DNA of 35,034 nt from Opitutales bacterium (lineage in GTDB: Bacteria; Verrucomicrobiota; Verrucomicrobiia; Opitutales; JAFGAQ01), in NCBI GenBank assembly GCA_022361075.1, contig JAKSBQ010000205.1:1-35034 (forward strand), read 5' to 3'. The first letter of the stretch is position 1. Every line of letters starts with the position of its first letter. Position numbers and translations under genes: made by a program. Positions 1 through 8,893 of the stretch are shown here, piece by piece. The notes beneath the pieces were generated by a model. The model was not told the origin of the DNA. It saw nothing but the letters and a program-made list of their open reading frames with translations, and ran no database searches.

Positions 1-60
1 ATCCAAAAACTGGGCGACGCAGGTTACGACTATGTCGAAGCACAAAGGCAATTCCGGTAA
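1..60 (+). CDS. 3' end of an unidentified gene (partial)
   Basis: The first 60 bases are open in frame 1 and close with TAA at 58-60. They encode 19 residues ending in DYVEAQRQFR, which look like an ordinary protein C-terminus. The fragment is too short to assign a family. It would converge on the M42 peptidase gene that ends at 144. No hairpin terminator is visible in the 83 bases between them. The assignment is weak because a 19-codon open stretch is common by chance. Confidence 0.35.
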   Translation: MQKLGDAGYDYVEAQRQFR

Positions 61-143
61 AAAGGAATAAGCTCCGACCACCAATATCGATTCGACTCCA
101 CGAATCTGAATGAATCCGAGAATATCAGTGGCAAAAACTAAGC

Positions 144-1229
144 CTATAACTGATGCTCAAAACGGTCGGTGGCTTTGACGCTTCGAATGAACTCGACTGT
201 CAACTTGATCGTCTCCTCAACATCACGCAGATCCACCGTTTCCACTGGTGAATGCATGTAGCGCAAGGGGATCGAAACTAAAGCCGAGGGGATTCCATCC
301 TTGGAAATGAAAATCTTGTCGGTGTCGGTTCCTGAAAAACGACTGATCGCCTCGTGCTGGATCGTGATGTCTTTATCCTTTGCTACATTCATTAAACGCT
401 CAACCACCAATGGGTGATTCGCAGTGCCATGAGTCAGGGAAGGGCCTCCGGCCAACTTAACCTCCCCGTATTTCTTCTTATCGACACCGGGAGTGTCCGT
501 TGCGTGAGTCACATCGTAAACGATTGCGACGTCCGGATCGAGTCGATGTGTCGCAATCTTGGCGCCATTGCCTCCCACTTCCTCTTGCACCGCATTTAAT
601 GCGATCACATTTACTTCATTTCCACCGTTGGCCTTCAGTTCTTCAAAAACGCGCGCGAGGAGATAACCAGAAATTTTGTTGTCGATCGCGCGACTGACGA
701 CACGATTCTCCGACAATTTAAAAGGCTCGGAATCGTAAACCGCAAAGATTCCCACTCGAAGTCCTTTATCAAGAACCTCCTGCTTCTTCTCTGCACCTAC
801 ATCCACAAAGATTTCGTGCCACTTGGGGGCTTTCTCACCACCAACAGTATCCTTGCGAAGATGGATTGCCGTGTTAGCGATCACACCTTCCACCTCACCT
901 TTGTCGCCAAGGAAAACGATACGCCTGCCGCGGGTGATCGCCGGATCGGAGCCACCTACCGCGATGAGAGATACGAAACCCTCTTCACCGATGTGATTGA
1001 TCATGAAGCCAATCTCGTCCGCATGAGCTTCGATCATGATCTTGGGTGCACCCTCACCTGCGGAGCCTTTCAGAGTAGCCCAGGTGTTGCCGTAGGAATC
1101 ATTGTCCACTTCGTCGGCGAATTGGCCAATGTATTTCGCCCAGATTCGTTGTCCGGGCATTTCGCCGCCCGTTGGGCTGGCTGTCGTTAAGAGGTCTTTA
1201 AGAAAATTGTGCTGTTCTTCGTTCATCAA
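144..1229 (-). CDS. M42 family metallo-aminopeptidase (FrvX/glutamyl aminopeptidase-like)
   Basis: This is a 361-aa cytosolic dinuclear-metal aminopeptidase, expected to trim peptides to amino acids as a large oligomer. The M42 metal and catalytic motifs are visible in order: EAHADEIGF (metal His and catalytic Asp), RAIDNKISG (bridging Asp), QEEVGGNGA (catalytic Glu plus metal Glu), VYDVTHATD (metal Asp) and RYMHSPVE (metal His). Length matches the family (about 340-370 aa). Two start codons sit side by side, TTG at 1229 and ATG at 1226, and ATG is the more likely start. The gene follows the HisN-type phosphatase by 14 bp and is probably the last gene of the prfB run. Substrate preference within M42 cannot be read from the sequence. 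Confidence 0.93.
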   Translation of the reverse strand: MMNEEQHNFLKDLLTTASPTGGEMPGQRIWAKYIGQFADEVDNDSYGNTWATLKGSAGEGAPKIMIEAHADEIGFMINHIGEEGFVSLIAVGGSDPAITRGRRIVFLGDKGEVEGVIANTAIHLRKDTVGGEKAPKWHEIFVDVGAEKKQEVLDKGLRVGIFAVYDSEPFKLSENRVVSRAIDNKISGYLLARVFEELKANGGNEVNVIALNAVQEEVGGNGAKIATHRLDPDVAIVYDVTHATDTPGVDKKKYGEVKLAGGPSLTHGTANHPLVVERLMNVAKDKDITIQHEAISRFSGTDTDKIFISKDGIPSALVSIPLRYMHSPVETVDLRDVEETIKLTVEFIRSVKATDRFEHQL

Positions 1230-1243
1230 AAAATCGATTTCAA

Positions 1244-2014
1244 CTAGTCGTTGAGCAGATCAATCACTTTTCGGTGGAGCACTTTGTTCGAAGCTACGAC
1301 CGAATTTCCATTTAGCGGATCCTCACCTTCCCAGTTCGTGATGCATCCGTTCGCGCCCCGGATGATTGGAATCATCGCCTGAAAATCCCACGGCTCTACA
1401 ATCGGATCCACCATGATATCCGCCCAACCAGTGGCCAAGAGGAGATAGCCGTAACAATCTCCCCAAGTACGGTAAAGCTTCACCTTTTGCACGAGCTTGT
1501 TCCACTTTGCGTCTCCCTTGAAGCGTCCGGGATTCAGCGCATCAGAAGTGAGCAAAACGGCTTCTTCAATCTGAGAAGTTTTCCGAACACGAACAGGTTT
1601 GTCGTTTAACCAACAATTTTCACCGTCTCCGAGAAGCAGCTGGTTGAGAATCGGCTGGTGTACCGTCCCCACAATCGGATCCCCCTTGTATTTCAAACAA
1701 ATAACCGTTCCGAAAAGAGGAACTGCAGTTGTAAAAGTTTTCGTGCCGTCAATCGGATCGATCACCCACACATAGTCTGCGTCTTCGCGTTCATTCTCAA
1801 ATTCCTCGCCGATGATACCGTGATCGGGGAAACGATTCTGAATCATCTTCCGAATGAGCAGTTCCGCCTCACGATCCGCAATCGTGACCGGAGAGGTGTC
1901 ATCTTTAGTCTCAACCTCCACCTCATGATTACCGAAGTATTCTGAAATTAATGCCCCACTTTTAAGGGCAAGTATTTTTGAGAATTCCAGGAATTCTGTA
2001 TGTTTGCTGCTCAT
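1244..2014 (-). CDS. hisN: Inositol-monophosphatase-family phosphatase, HisN-type (histidinol-phosphatase)
   Basis: This 256-aa Mg-dependent phosphatase carries the family signatures. GEEFENE supplies the metal Glu, WVIDPIDGTKTF is the DPxDGT metal/catalytic loop, and VEPWDFQAMIPII is the C-terminal WD motif. The stretch WGDCYGYLLLATGWADIM resembles the HisN subgroup, which converts histidinol phosphate to histidinol in histidine biosynthesis. Inositol-1-phosphatase or a nucleotide phosphatase (CysQ-like) are the alternatives. No other his gene is in the window, so the substrate is inferred from the subgroup resemblance alone. The gene lies 36 bp after the 466-aa unknown gene and 14 bp before the M42 peptidase, all on the minus strand. 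Confidence 0.85.
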   Translation of the reverse strand: MSSKHTEFLEFSKILALKSGALISEYFGNHEVEVETKDDTSPVTIADREAELLIRKMIQNRFPDHGIIGEEFENEREDADYVWVIDPIDGTKTFTTAVPLFGTVICLKYKGDPIVGTVHQPILNQLLLGDGENCWLNDKPVRVRKTSQIEEAVLLTSDALNPGRFKGDAKWNKLVQKVKLYRTWGDCYGYLLLATGWADIMVDPIVEPWDFQAMIPIIRGANGCITNWEGEDPLNGNSVVASNKVLHRKVIDLLND

Positions 2015-2050
2015 ACGAATGATGCGTGTTTAAAATCTGAGATCGCTTTC

Positions 2051-3451
2051 TTAATCTTTGCGCAACTTGCAGGGAATCAATGCGGCATCCTTCATGCCAT
2101 GGATGATTTTTTTGTCTGCAGGGCATACAGTCGAAAGTATGCCGTGTAATTGAGTTTTCCCATCGATCACAAAATAATAAGGACATAATCTAACCCTTCC
2201 CTGCATCTCATGCAAGCTTCCGTCGTCTCGATATACGGGATGACGGAGTCGGGTCGGTTTCTCATACTCCTGCAGCACAAAATAGCTCGAATTTTCTTCT
2301 GAAATCGCCCTCCCGATCGCATCGGACCATTCCTCACGAGAAACATCCGAACCCAAAACAACACTTCTCGCACCCCAAGCAGTCTCGTGAAATCCACTGA
2401 TTTTCAGGATCAAGTCCCTTTCTCGCTTCGAAGCCTGTCCGAGTTGTTCCCAGCTGTAAATGGGGCGTCCGTCAATGAACGGGGCGTCCAATACCGCACA
2501 TGGAGGTACGGGAGTCGGATCCATGATCCAGGTTTTAGGCACGACTTTTTTCAGGACCTTAAAATCCTTCTTGCTCATGCTCTCTTTCCAGTAGGGCTCA
2601 AGAATCGGATGATGAAAAAGCCCCATCCCCATTTTTTCTTCCTGAAAGGGCCTCATCGGTGGTGTGACGTTGACTTCACCCTCTTTCCAAATCTCAAGGA
2701 TGTGGTCGATCGGCTCCACATGTTCAAGATCAAACAACTCCCAAAATCGGTAGATGATGTCGATCTTCTGCGGATCGCCATCAATCGCTACGCAGAGCGA
2801 GTTACCAAGTGGCATGATGTCGTTGGGATGGTAAACAAATACTCGTTTTCCCTGTTTCTGAAGTTCGGAAGCCACCCATTCCATCTCCGGACGATAGGTA
2901 GCAGCTTCATCACTCACCAAAATCGCCACAAACGGAAACTCTCTCTCGGACACTGAGCCAGCAAGAGTCTCGTAAAATGCAGAAAGCATCGCCTTTTTGG
3001 CTCCAATGACCGCACTTTCAGACTCTCCCGCTTCGTAGAGTTGATTGAGAAAGGCAGTCAGCCCAATTCCACCCGGAACCGAATCCATCTCTGAAAGCGC
3101 AAATCCGTCATCGGTGATGAGCAAATCCGGACGCAAAATCAGCGGGGTTTTCCCTTTGAGTAAACTGCTGCGCTGGTGATCAATGAGCGCCTGAGGTTTA
3201 CCACGATCCAGATATCGAGCAACCCAGGGAGCTTCAAGTTTCGTATTTCTCAACAAATTCTTTCCCTGAGCAGAACGAAGATAGAGGGTTTCCAACGCCA
3301 AATGGAAGGCGTAGCACGCCTGACCAATCGCTTCGATTTCGCGTAATTGATTCTCACTGATCTCGAAAGCCTCCGGGGACAAACGCCAGGTCTTGGACTC
3401 GAACAGAGAGGTTTCCTCAAAAACAGTTTTGAGCTTTTGGTGTGGAATCAT
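2051..3451 (-). CDS. Uncharacterised 466-aa protein, possibly ATP-grasp-like
   Basis: This long frame is clearly coding but not confidently recognised. The region RPDLLITDDGFALSEMDS, followed by a glycine-containing segment, and the C-terminal FVLQEYEKP...GRVRLCPYYFV block loosely recall circularly permuted ATP-grasp enzymes of the glutathionylspermidine-synthase or DUF404/407 type. I cannot place a full set of ATP and Mg ligands. No signal peptide or membrane segment is seen, so it is probably cytosolic. It starts with ATG at 3451, 89 bp after the prfB stop, and is followed 36 bp later by the HisN-type gene, suggesting cotranscription. If ATP-grasp is right it would join a carboxylate to an amine or thiol, but the substrate is unknown. 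Confidence 0.85.
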   Translation of the reverse strand: MIPHQKLKTVFEETSLFESKTWRLSPEAFEISENQLREIEAIGQACYAFHLALETLYLRSAQGKNLLRNTKLEAPWVARYLDRGKPQALIDHQRSSLLKGKTPLILRPDLLITDDGFALSEMDSVPGGIGLTAFLNQLYEAGESESAVIGAKKAMLSAFYETLAGSVSEREFPFVAILVSDEAATYRPEMEWVASELQKQGKRVFVYHPNDIMPLGNSLCVAIDGDPQKIDIIYRFWELFDLEHVEPIDHILEIWKEGEVNVTPPMRPFQEEKMGMGLFHHPILEPYWKESMSKKDFKVLKKVVPKTWIMDPTPVPPCAVLDAPFIDGRPIYSWEQLGQASKRERDLILKISGFHETAWGARSVVLGSDVSREEWSDAIGRAISEENSSYFVLQEYEKPTRLRHPVYRDDGSLHEMQGRVRLCPYYFVIDGKTQLHGILSTVCPADKKIIHGMKDAALIPCKLRKD

Positions 3452-3540
3452 TGGGATGAGAAATGCAGTTTGAAAGTGTCAGTGAAATCAAAGGATTTTG
3501 GCAACAGTGAATTGGCCATCCCTTCGATTTCAACGTCAGA

Positions 3541-4681
3541 TCAATCTTCCTTGATTGCATCTGCCCTGGCTCTAGGGCCACCTGCTCGCAACCAAGCGTG
3601 GATGAACGCATCGAGCTCACCGTTCATCACTCCCTGCACATTCGAAGTCTCCACTCCGGTTCTCAAGTCTTTGACCATTTGGTAGGGTTGAAACACATAA
3701 CTTCGAATCTGATTTCCCCAGCCCATTTCACCTTTTTCTCCGTAAAACTTCTCCATCTCAGAGCGTTTTTCATCTTCCATCTTCTCGTAAAGACGGGACT
3801 TCAAAATGCTCATCGCAGTCGCACGATTTTTGTGCTGGGAACGTTCATTTTGACAGGAAACCACGATACCACTCGGAAGATGAGTGATGCGGATCGCAGA
3901 ATCGGTTTTGTTCACATGCTGCCCTCCTTTTCCGCTGGCACGGAAGGTGTCGACACGTAAATCCTCGTCCTTGATCTCAATCTCGATATCATCCGTTACC
4001 TCGGCAATGACATCCACCGAGCAAAAAGAGGTATGGCGGCGCTTGTTGGAGTCGAAAGGACTTATTCTCACCAATCGGTGCACGCCACGCTCAGCTTTGG
4101 AATAACCATATGCGTTCAACCCCTTGATAGAGATCGTTGCACGAGAGAGCCCAGCCTCTTCACCCGGTTGCAGGTCCTGAATTTCCACTTCGTAACCCGA
4201 GCGTTCCGCCCAACGGTTGTACATCCTAAAAAGCATATCCGCCCAGTCGCAGGACTCCGTTCCACCAGCTCCGGCATGGATAGTGAGGATGGCGTTACTC
4301 TTGTCATGCCTTCCTTTCAGGAATGACTGGAGCTCCAGGGTGTCGATTCTCGTAGAGACCTTCTCCACCGACTCCAGAATCTCCTCCTCATAAAGTGCAG
4401 CCTCTTCTTCGTCAGATTCTTCGACGAGGGCGACCAAGGTCTGCAAATCGTCTAGTTGAGATTTGAAATCATCTGCTTCTTTGATGATCTGCTTCAATCC
4501 ACTCAGTTCACTCGTGGTTGTCTGTGCCTTTTCCTGGTGGTCCCAAAAATCCGCGGCAGACATCTCCTGCTCAATTTCGCCTACTCGATTTTCCTTGCCC
4601 GCGAGGTCAAAGAAACCTCCATAAATAGCCGGCTCTCTTGTTGATATCTTCGATTTTCGAAAGGGTTTCTGGAGTGATCAT
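3541..4681 (-). CDS. prfB: Peptide chain release factor 2, with programmed +1 frameshift
   Basis: RF2 recognises UAA and UGA stop codons and releases the peptide. The anticodon-like SPF tripeptide is in ISPFDSNKR. The catalytic GGQ is at 3919-3927, about residue 252, where E. coli RF2 has it. The long open frame starts only at 4563, but homologous N-terminal sequence continues upstream. ATG at 4681 opens a 24-codon frame ending in CTT TGA C. A +1 slip at 4612-4606 joins it to the main frame, giving about 379 aa. GGAGG at 4620-4616 sits three bases before CTT, the spacing of the E. coli element. High RF2 favours termination at the UGA, so the gene regulates itself. It heads the minus-strand run down to 144. 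Confidence 0.96.
4606..4620 (-). promoter_or_regulatory. prfB programmed +1 frameshift element
   Basis: Read on the minus strand, the element is GGAGG TTT CTT TGA C. It consists of an internal Shine-Dalgarno-like GGAGG, a 3-base spacer, the slippery Leu codon CTT, an in-frame UGA and a following C that weakens termination. The frame upstream (from 4681) is open up to this UGA. The frame downstream (GAC at 4608) is continuous with RF2. All parts of the known autoregulatory element are present. Confidence 0.95.
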
Positions 4682-4743
4682 AAAGAACGATATGAGAACA
4701 GTCTTGCGCTGCATTTCAAGTTTTTATCCACTGATCGCCATAG

Positions 4744-5811
4744 ATGAGGATATTTTGGGACACTACTAAAACCGGAAATGCCCGCGTGCAGTCAGGCCTA
4801 AATCGCGTTTCCCGAAAACTCCAGGAGGCATGTAGCGATCTGGGAACGGAAATCATTCCGGTCGTCTGGGAATCGAAGAAAAAAACTTTCGTCTCCGCCT
4901 CCGAAAAATCTATTCTTCGTCTCGAAAAAAGGGACATCTTTCTCACGTCTGAACTATTCAGCGAAAACGAGCGAATCGGAGTCGACGAATGGATCGAGGA
5001 TTGCCCTGCCAAAACTGCGGCGATTTTCCACGATGCCATTCCACTCAAATATCCTGAATTCACTTGGCCAAAGAGCGTTGCACGCCATCCGTTTTACATG
5101 AAACTCCTCATTCGATTCGACATCGTGATCGCAAATTCCGAATCGAGCGCAAATGAGTTGAAGGATTACTGGAATTGGCTGGGAATTGAGAATCAGCCGC
5201 CCGTTTCACCCATTCCACTCGGAGCAGATTTCCAGGGAGAAAAACGTCCAGCTCAGGAATATGAATGCTCCACTCCTCTAAAAATACTCATGGTCGGCAT
5301 TATCGAACCTCGAAAAAACTACGATACGGCTCTGGACGCCTTCGAACTTTTGGATGAGCAAAAAATTCTCGCGGAACTTTGCATAGTCGGCCGAACCAAC
5401 CCTCACTTCGGAAAACCCATCGAAAAACGCATCAAGGCGATGATCAAACGCAGGCTACCGCTGCGCTACTTTCCCAAAGCCTCAGATGAATTACTTCGGC
5501 AGTTATACAGTGAAACTCATCTCACTTTATTTCCTTCGAAAGCAGAGGGAAACGGAATCCCCATCATGGAATCACTTTGGTTCGGAAAGCCAGCAATCGC
5601 AAATGGGATACCACCACACCTTGAGCACGCCAAACGAGGAGGAGGGGTGAAAATCATCGATCAGATCGATGCGGCAAAACTCGCGGACTGCATCGAATCC
5701 TTTTCTTCAAACCCATCAGATCTTGAAGAACTCGCGAAAACCGCAGCAAAACATCCGGTTCCGAGCTGGAAACAAAGTGCAGAGTGTCTGTTGGCCATTC
5801 TGAAGAACTAA
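4744..5811 (+). CDS. Glycosyltransferase, GT4-like (GT-B fold)
   Basis: This 355-aa protein is a probable nucleotide-sugar-dependent glycosyltransferase. The C-terminal half has the GT-B/GT4 donor-binding pattern: LKILMVGIIEPRKNYDTAL (start of the second Rossmann domain), LTLFPSKAEGNGIPIMESL (the Glu-x7-Glu-type segment) and GKPAIANGIPPH. The N-terminal half has IFHDAIPLKYPE and IANSESSANEL, seen in mannosyl/rhamnosyltransferase-like GT4 members. It lies divergent to prfB, with 62 bp between start codons, and 7 bp before a polytopic membrane protein. The two probably act together on a surface glycan or glycolipid. Donor and acceptor cannot be told from the sequence. Confidence 0.88.
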   Translation: MRIFWDTTKTGNARVQSGLNRVSRKLQEACSDLGTEIIPVVWESKKKTFVSASEKSILRLEKRDIFLTSELFSENERIGVDEWIEDCPAKTAAIFHDAIPLKYPEFTWPKSVARHPFYMKLLIRFDIVIANSESSANELKDYWNWLGIENQPPVSPIPLGADFQGEKRPAQEYECSTPLKILMVGIIEPRKNYDTALDAFELLDEQKILAELCIVGRTNPHFGKPIEKRIKAMIKRRLPLRYFPKASDELLRQLYSETHLTLFPSKAEGNGIPIMESLWFGKPAIANGIPPHLEHAKRGGGVKIIDQIDAAKLADCIESFSSNPSDLEELAKTAAKHPVPSWKQSAECLLAILKN

Positions 5812-5818
5812 ACTTTGC

Positions 5819-6955
5819 ATGCAGGAAGAAACTATTTGGAAACGTTGGGCCTGGATCGTCGTCGGATTCATGAGCTCAATGATTCTCATCCAGCTCTTTT
5901 CCACTGGAAGCATCACTCGATTTGCAGGTTTCGGGGAGCGCTTTGAACATCGCTACATTGATCGAATTGCTCAGATCAACGCCTACATCAAACCCAACTC
6001 CGGAGGTTACGACGGACAATTCTATGCCCAAATCGCGACAGATCCATCCCTAAAAAATCCCCAGTTTGAAGATGCCATCGACGAACCCGCCTACCGCTCA
6101 CGTCGGATATTGCTACCATTGATCGCTCACTTAATGGCGTTCAGGGATCCGACCGCATCGATCTGGATTTACTGTTCGATAAACATTGTGTGTTGGTATC
6201 TTTTTGCCCTGCTCGTTTGGCGAATCCTCGAGGTGAGGAGTCCGCACGACTTTGCAAAATGGACCGCGTGTGTCCTGAGCATGGGAGTGATGGACAGTGT
6301 GAAGTATTCGCTGACCGATCTACCTTCGATTCTAGTGGTCCTGTTTGCCATTAGGATCGTTGAAAAACGACAGCTTGGGGCCGCTGGCTTGTTTCTGAGT
6401 TCCATTTTTCTGAAAGAAACTAACATCCTCTCGGGCATCGCGATGATTCGAGTCCGGAGGCGCCTCCACCTCGAATGGAAGAACCTGCTCTTCTGGGCTT
6501 GTACAGCTTTTTTTACACTCGTGAGTTTCTTCCTATGGTATCGCTACGTGAATTCCATTTTCGGAACATTCGCCGGAGTGAGCGGCAACTTCGACTGGCC
6601 ATTCTCCTCAATGGTCCGAAATCTTTGGGCTGCCATTCAGGAGCTTTTTTCGGGGAACATAGATGATCGCTATCTATTTCGTATCGCCGCAGTTATTGGG
6701 CTGAGTTTTCAAGCGATTTGGCTCACCACCCAATGGAAAAAAATCGCAAATCCAATACTCCGACTGGGTCTCATTTACGCCTTGCTTTTCATATTTCTTG
6801 GCGATCTCGTTTGGTGGGGTTACTGGGCTGTGTGCCGAGTCGTTTTGCCGATGACCATCGCATTTAACCTGCTTTACAACTCCAAACGTTTTTTCTGGCC
6901 GGGATTAATTCTGGCAAACCTGACTGCGATTCACGCAGTTTATCGATTTCCGTGA
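5819..6955 (+). CDS. Polytopic membrane protein, GT-C-like
   Basis: This 378-aa protein has about eight or more hydrophobic segments, for example around WIVVGFMSSMILIQLF near the N-terminus, LFWACTAFFTLVSFFLWY mid-protein and LIYALLFIFLGDLVWWGYW near the C-terminus. The first extracytoplasmic loop contains GGYDGQFYAQIATDP and AYRSRRILLPL. Acidic YDGQ...R-RILLP loops of this kind occur in GT-C-like bacterial membrane glycosyltransferases that use polyprenyl-phosphate sugars. The match is by motif and topology, not by a recognised family. It starts 7 bp after the GT4-like gene and is probably cotranscribed with it. It ends 4 bp from the convergent nucleosidase gene with no terminator visible. 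Confidence 0.8.
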   Translation: MQEETIWKRWAWIVVGFMSSMILIQLFSTGSITRFAGFGERFEHRYIDRIAQINAYIKPNSGGYDGQFYAQIATDPSLKNPQFEDAIDEPAYRSRRILLPLIAHLMAFRDPTASIWIYCSINIVCWYLFALLVWRILEVRSPHDFAKWTACVLSMGVMDSVKYSLTDLPSILVVLFAIRIVEKRQLGAAGLFLSSIFLKETNILSGIAMIRVRRRLHLEWKNLLFWACTAFFTLVSFFLWYRYVNSIFGTFAGVSGNFDWPFSSMVRNLWAAIQELFSGNIDDRYLFRIAAVIGLSFQAIWLTTQWKKIANPILRLGLIYALLFIFLGDLVWWGYWAVCRVVLPMTIAFNLLYNSKRFFWPGLILANLTAIHAVYRFP

Positions 6956-6959
6956 TTCA

Positions 6960-7637
6960 TTAAATCAATGCATCGATCACTTTGATGGACCGCGCCGCAT
7001 AGAGAGATAAATTTGTGAGAAAATCTTTGTCTGCGCTACCGTCCGCGCGGTCAGAAATGATTCGAATGATTAAGAAAGGTATTTTCTGAACGGTGCAAAC
7101 TTGAGCGACAGCGCAACCTTCCATATCCACCGCGTCAAGACCCAGTTCCGGAAGTTTTCCCTTTTCGGTGATGAATTGGTCTCCAGTGCCAATTCGACCT
7201 TTTCTCAATTTGCCTTTTTCAAGAAGAACTTCCGATGCCCGCTCAAGCATCGTTTGGTCGGCGGCGAAGAAATGGTAGTCCGTAAACGGAATTCTCCCTG
7301 GAGCGAAACCGAGCCCAGTGACGTCCATGTCGTGGTGCACAAGATCTTCACTGATCACCAAATCTCCTGGCTCGAGATCAGTGGCGATAGCCCCGGCGAC
7401 ACCCGAAAAAATCACGCGATCCACCAAATAGGTGTCGACCAGATGTTGCATGATCATCGCAGCAAACACTTTGCCAACTCCTGATCTGGTGATGATCACC
7501 GATACCCCAGACCAGGTCCCGAAATGCAACTCCCATCCATGCCAGTTCTCAGTCTTCTCGATGCTGGCAGCTTCAAGCAAGGCGACGATCTCTTGATCCA
7601 TCGCTCCGAGCAAAACGGTGTAGGGTGATTTGGCCAA
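6960..7637 (-). CDS. mtnN: 5'-methylthioadenosine/S-adenosylhomocysteine nucleosidase-like
   Basis: This 225-aa cytosolic nucleosidase hydrolyses MTA and SAH to adenine and the thio-ribose sugar, clearing by-products of SAM use. The catalytic residues of the family are present: Glu16 in AMDQE, Glu173 in VDMEGCAVA and Asp196 in ISDRAD. The glycine-rich core SGVGKVFAA and FSGVAGAI also match. Futalosine hydrolase is a close relative and cannot be excluded. The gene lies 3 bp after the DUF1015 gene and is the last of a five-gene minus-strand run. Length is normal (E. coli Mtn is 232 aa). Confidence 0.9.
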   Translation of the reverse strand: MAKSPYTVLLGAMDQEIVALLEAASIEKTENWHGWELHFGTWSGVSVIITRSGVGKVFAAMIMQHLVDTYLVDRVIFSGVAGAIATDLEPGDLVISEDLVHHDMDVTGLGFAPGRIPFTDYHFFAADQTMLERASEVLLEKGKLRKGRIGTGDQFITEKGKLPELGLDAVDMEGCAVAQVCTVQKIPFLIIRIISDRADGSADKDFLTNLSLYAARSIKVIDALI

Positions 7638-7640
7638 TTT

Positions 7641-8858
7641 CTAAAAAGTGTTGATCAATAAACCGGATCGAAGCTTCGGTTCGAACCATGTGCTCTTCGG
7701 AGGCATGATTTCATCGGCATCCGAAATATCCATGAGTTGTAGAATAGTCACCGGATACATCGAAAAACCAACTGCATGATCTCCATTATCCACCGAATCC
7801 TTCAAGTAACTTGTTCCACGAATACCACCAGCAAACTCGATATGAGAAGCAGTGCGAGGGTCTTCCACCGCCAGTAACGGTGCCAGAATCTTAGACTGAA
7901 GATGACTCACGTCTAGACGATCAACCGGGTTATCGGGCGTTTTGCCGGAGAAATCCAACTCATACCATTTACTATCCAGATACATGCAGACCTTACCCGG
8001 AGCATCGGGTGTGTCGTAATTAACTTCTTTTACCGGACACGCTTTTTTCACTTCTTCCAGGAACTTTGAAGCACTTCTACCATTAAGGCTTTCGACCAGA
8101 CGATTGTAGGGGAGCACTTTGAGGTGAGAGGCAGGGAACATCACGCATAGAAACCAATTGTAGTCTTCTTCTCCGGTGTGATTTGGATTCGCCGCTTTCC
8201 GTTCAGCGCCCACTCGAGCCGCACTGGCAGACCGATGGTGACCGTCAGCCACATAGAAGCATGAAACCGGTTTAAACGCTTCAAGCAGTGCCTCGTTTGC
8301 GTCCACCTTCCACACCGTGTGTCCAATTCCATCGGAAGCCACAAAGTCATAAACTGGATCAGAAGCAACGGTCGCCTTTACAAGCCCATTGATTTCCTCT
8401 TGGTCCTGATAAGTCAGAAACACAGGACCCGAATTGGCGGAAAGCTCCGAGGTGAGTCGCGTACGGTCATCCTCTTTCTCCTGTCTGGTCTTTTCATGTT
8501 TTTTGATGAGGTTGTTTTGATAGTCCTCCACGTGACAAAGCCCCACGATACCCTGTTGCACATGATCTCCCATCTTCTGTTGGTAGACGTAGAGACAGTT
8601 TTCTCCATCCCGAACGAGATCACCCCGGTCCACAAGGGCTTTCAGGTTGGAAACGGCTTTCGCATAAACCGCATCATCGTAAGGATTGGTGCCTTTCGGA
8701 AAATCGATTTCTGCTCTCACCACATGGAGAAAACTCAGTCGATTGCCTTCAGCGAGTTCGCGAGCTTCTTCAGTTTTGACAACATCGTAAGGCAACGAAG
8801 CGATTTCACTGACTTTTTCGGCTGCGGGTCTAAGCGCGTTGAATGTACGGATACGCAT
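7641..8858 (-). CDS. DUF1015 family protein
   Basis: This 405-aa protein has the hallmark N-terminus FNALRPAAEKVSEIASLPYDVV and the conserved core YVADGHHRSASA and EDYNWFLCVMFPASHLKVLPYNR, all typical of DUF1015. The family is widespread in bacteria and archaea and often found near serine-biosynthesis genes. Its biochemical role is not settled. The HHR-containing core suggests a phosphate- or nucleotide-related active site, but that is inference. No signal peptide or membrane segment is seen. The gene sits between the FmdB-like gene (35 bp upstream) and the nucleosidase gene (3 bp downstream), so it is almost certainly cotranscribed with both. Confidence 0.92.
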   Translation of the reverse strand: MRIRTFNALRPAAEKVSEIASLPYDVVKTEEARELAEGNRLSFLHVVRAEIDFPKGTNPYDDAVYAKAVSNLKALVDRGDLVRDGENCLYVYQQKMGDHVQQGIVGLCHVEDYQNNLIKKHEKTRQEKEDDRTRLTSELSANSGPVFLTYQDQEEINGLVKATVASDPVYDFVASDGIGHTVWKVDANEALLEAFKPVSCFYVADGHHRSASAARVGAERKAANPNHTGEEDYNWFLCVMFPASHLKVLPYNRLVESLNGRSASKFLEEVKKACPVKEVNYDTPDAPGKVCMYLDSKWYELDFSGKTPDNPVDRLDVSHLQSKILAPLLAVEDPRTASHIEFAGGIRGTSYLKDSVDNGDHAVGFSMYPVTILQLMDISDADEIMPPKSTWFEPKLRSGLLINTF

Positions 8859-8893
8859 GATTTTGGTTTATTTTAAAAGACGACTGGAATGAT

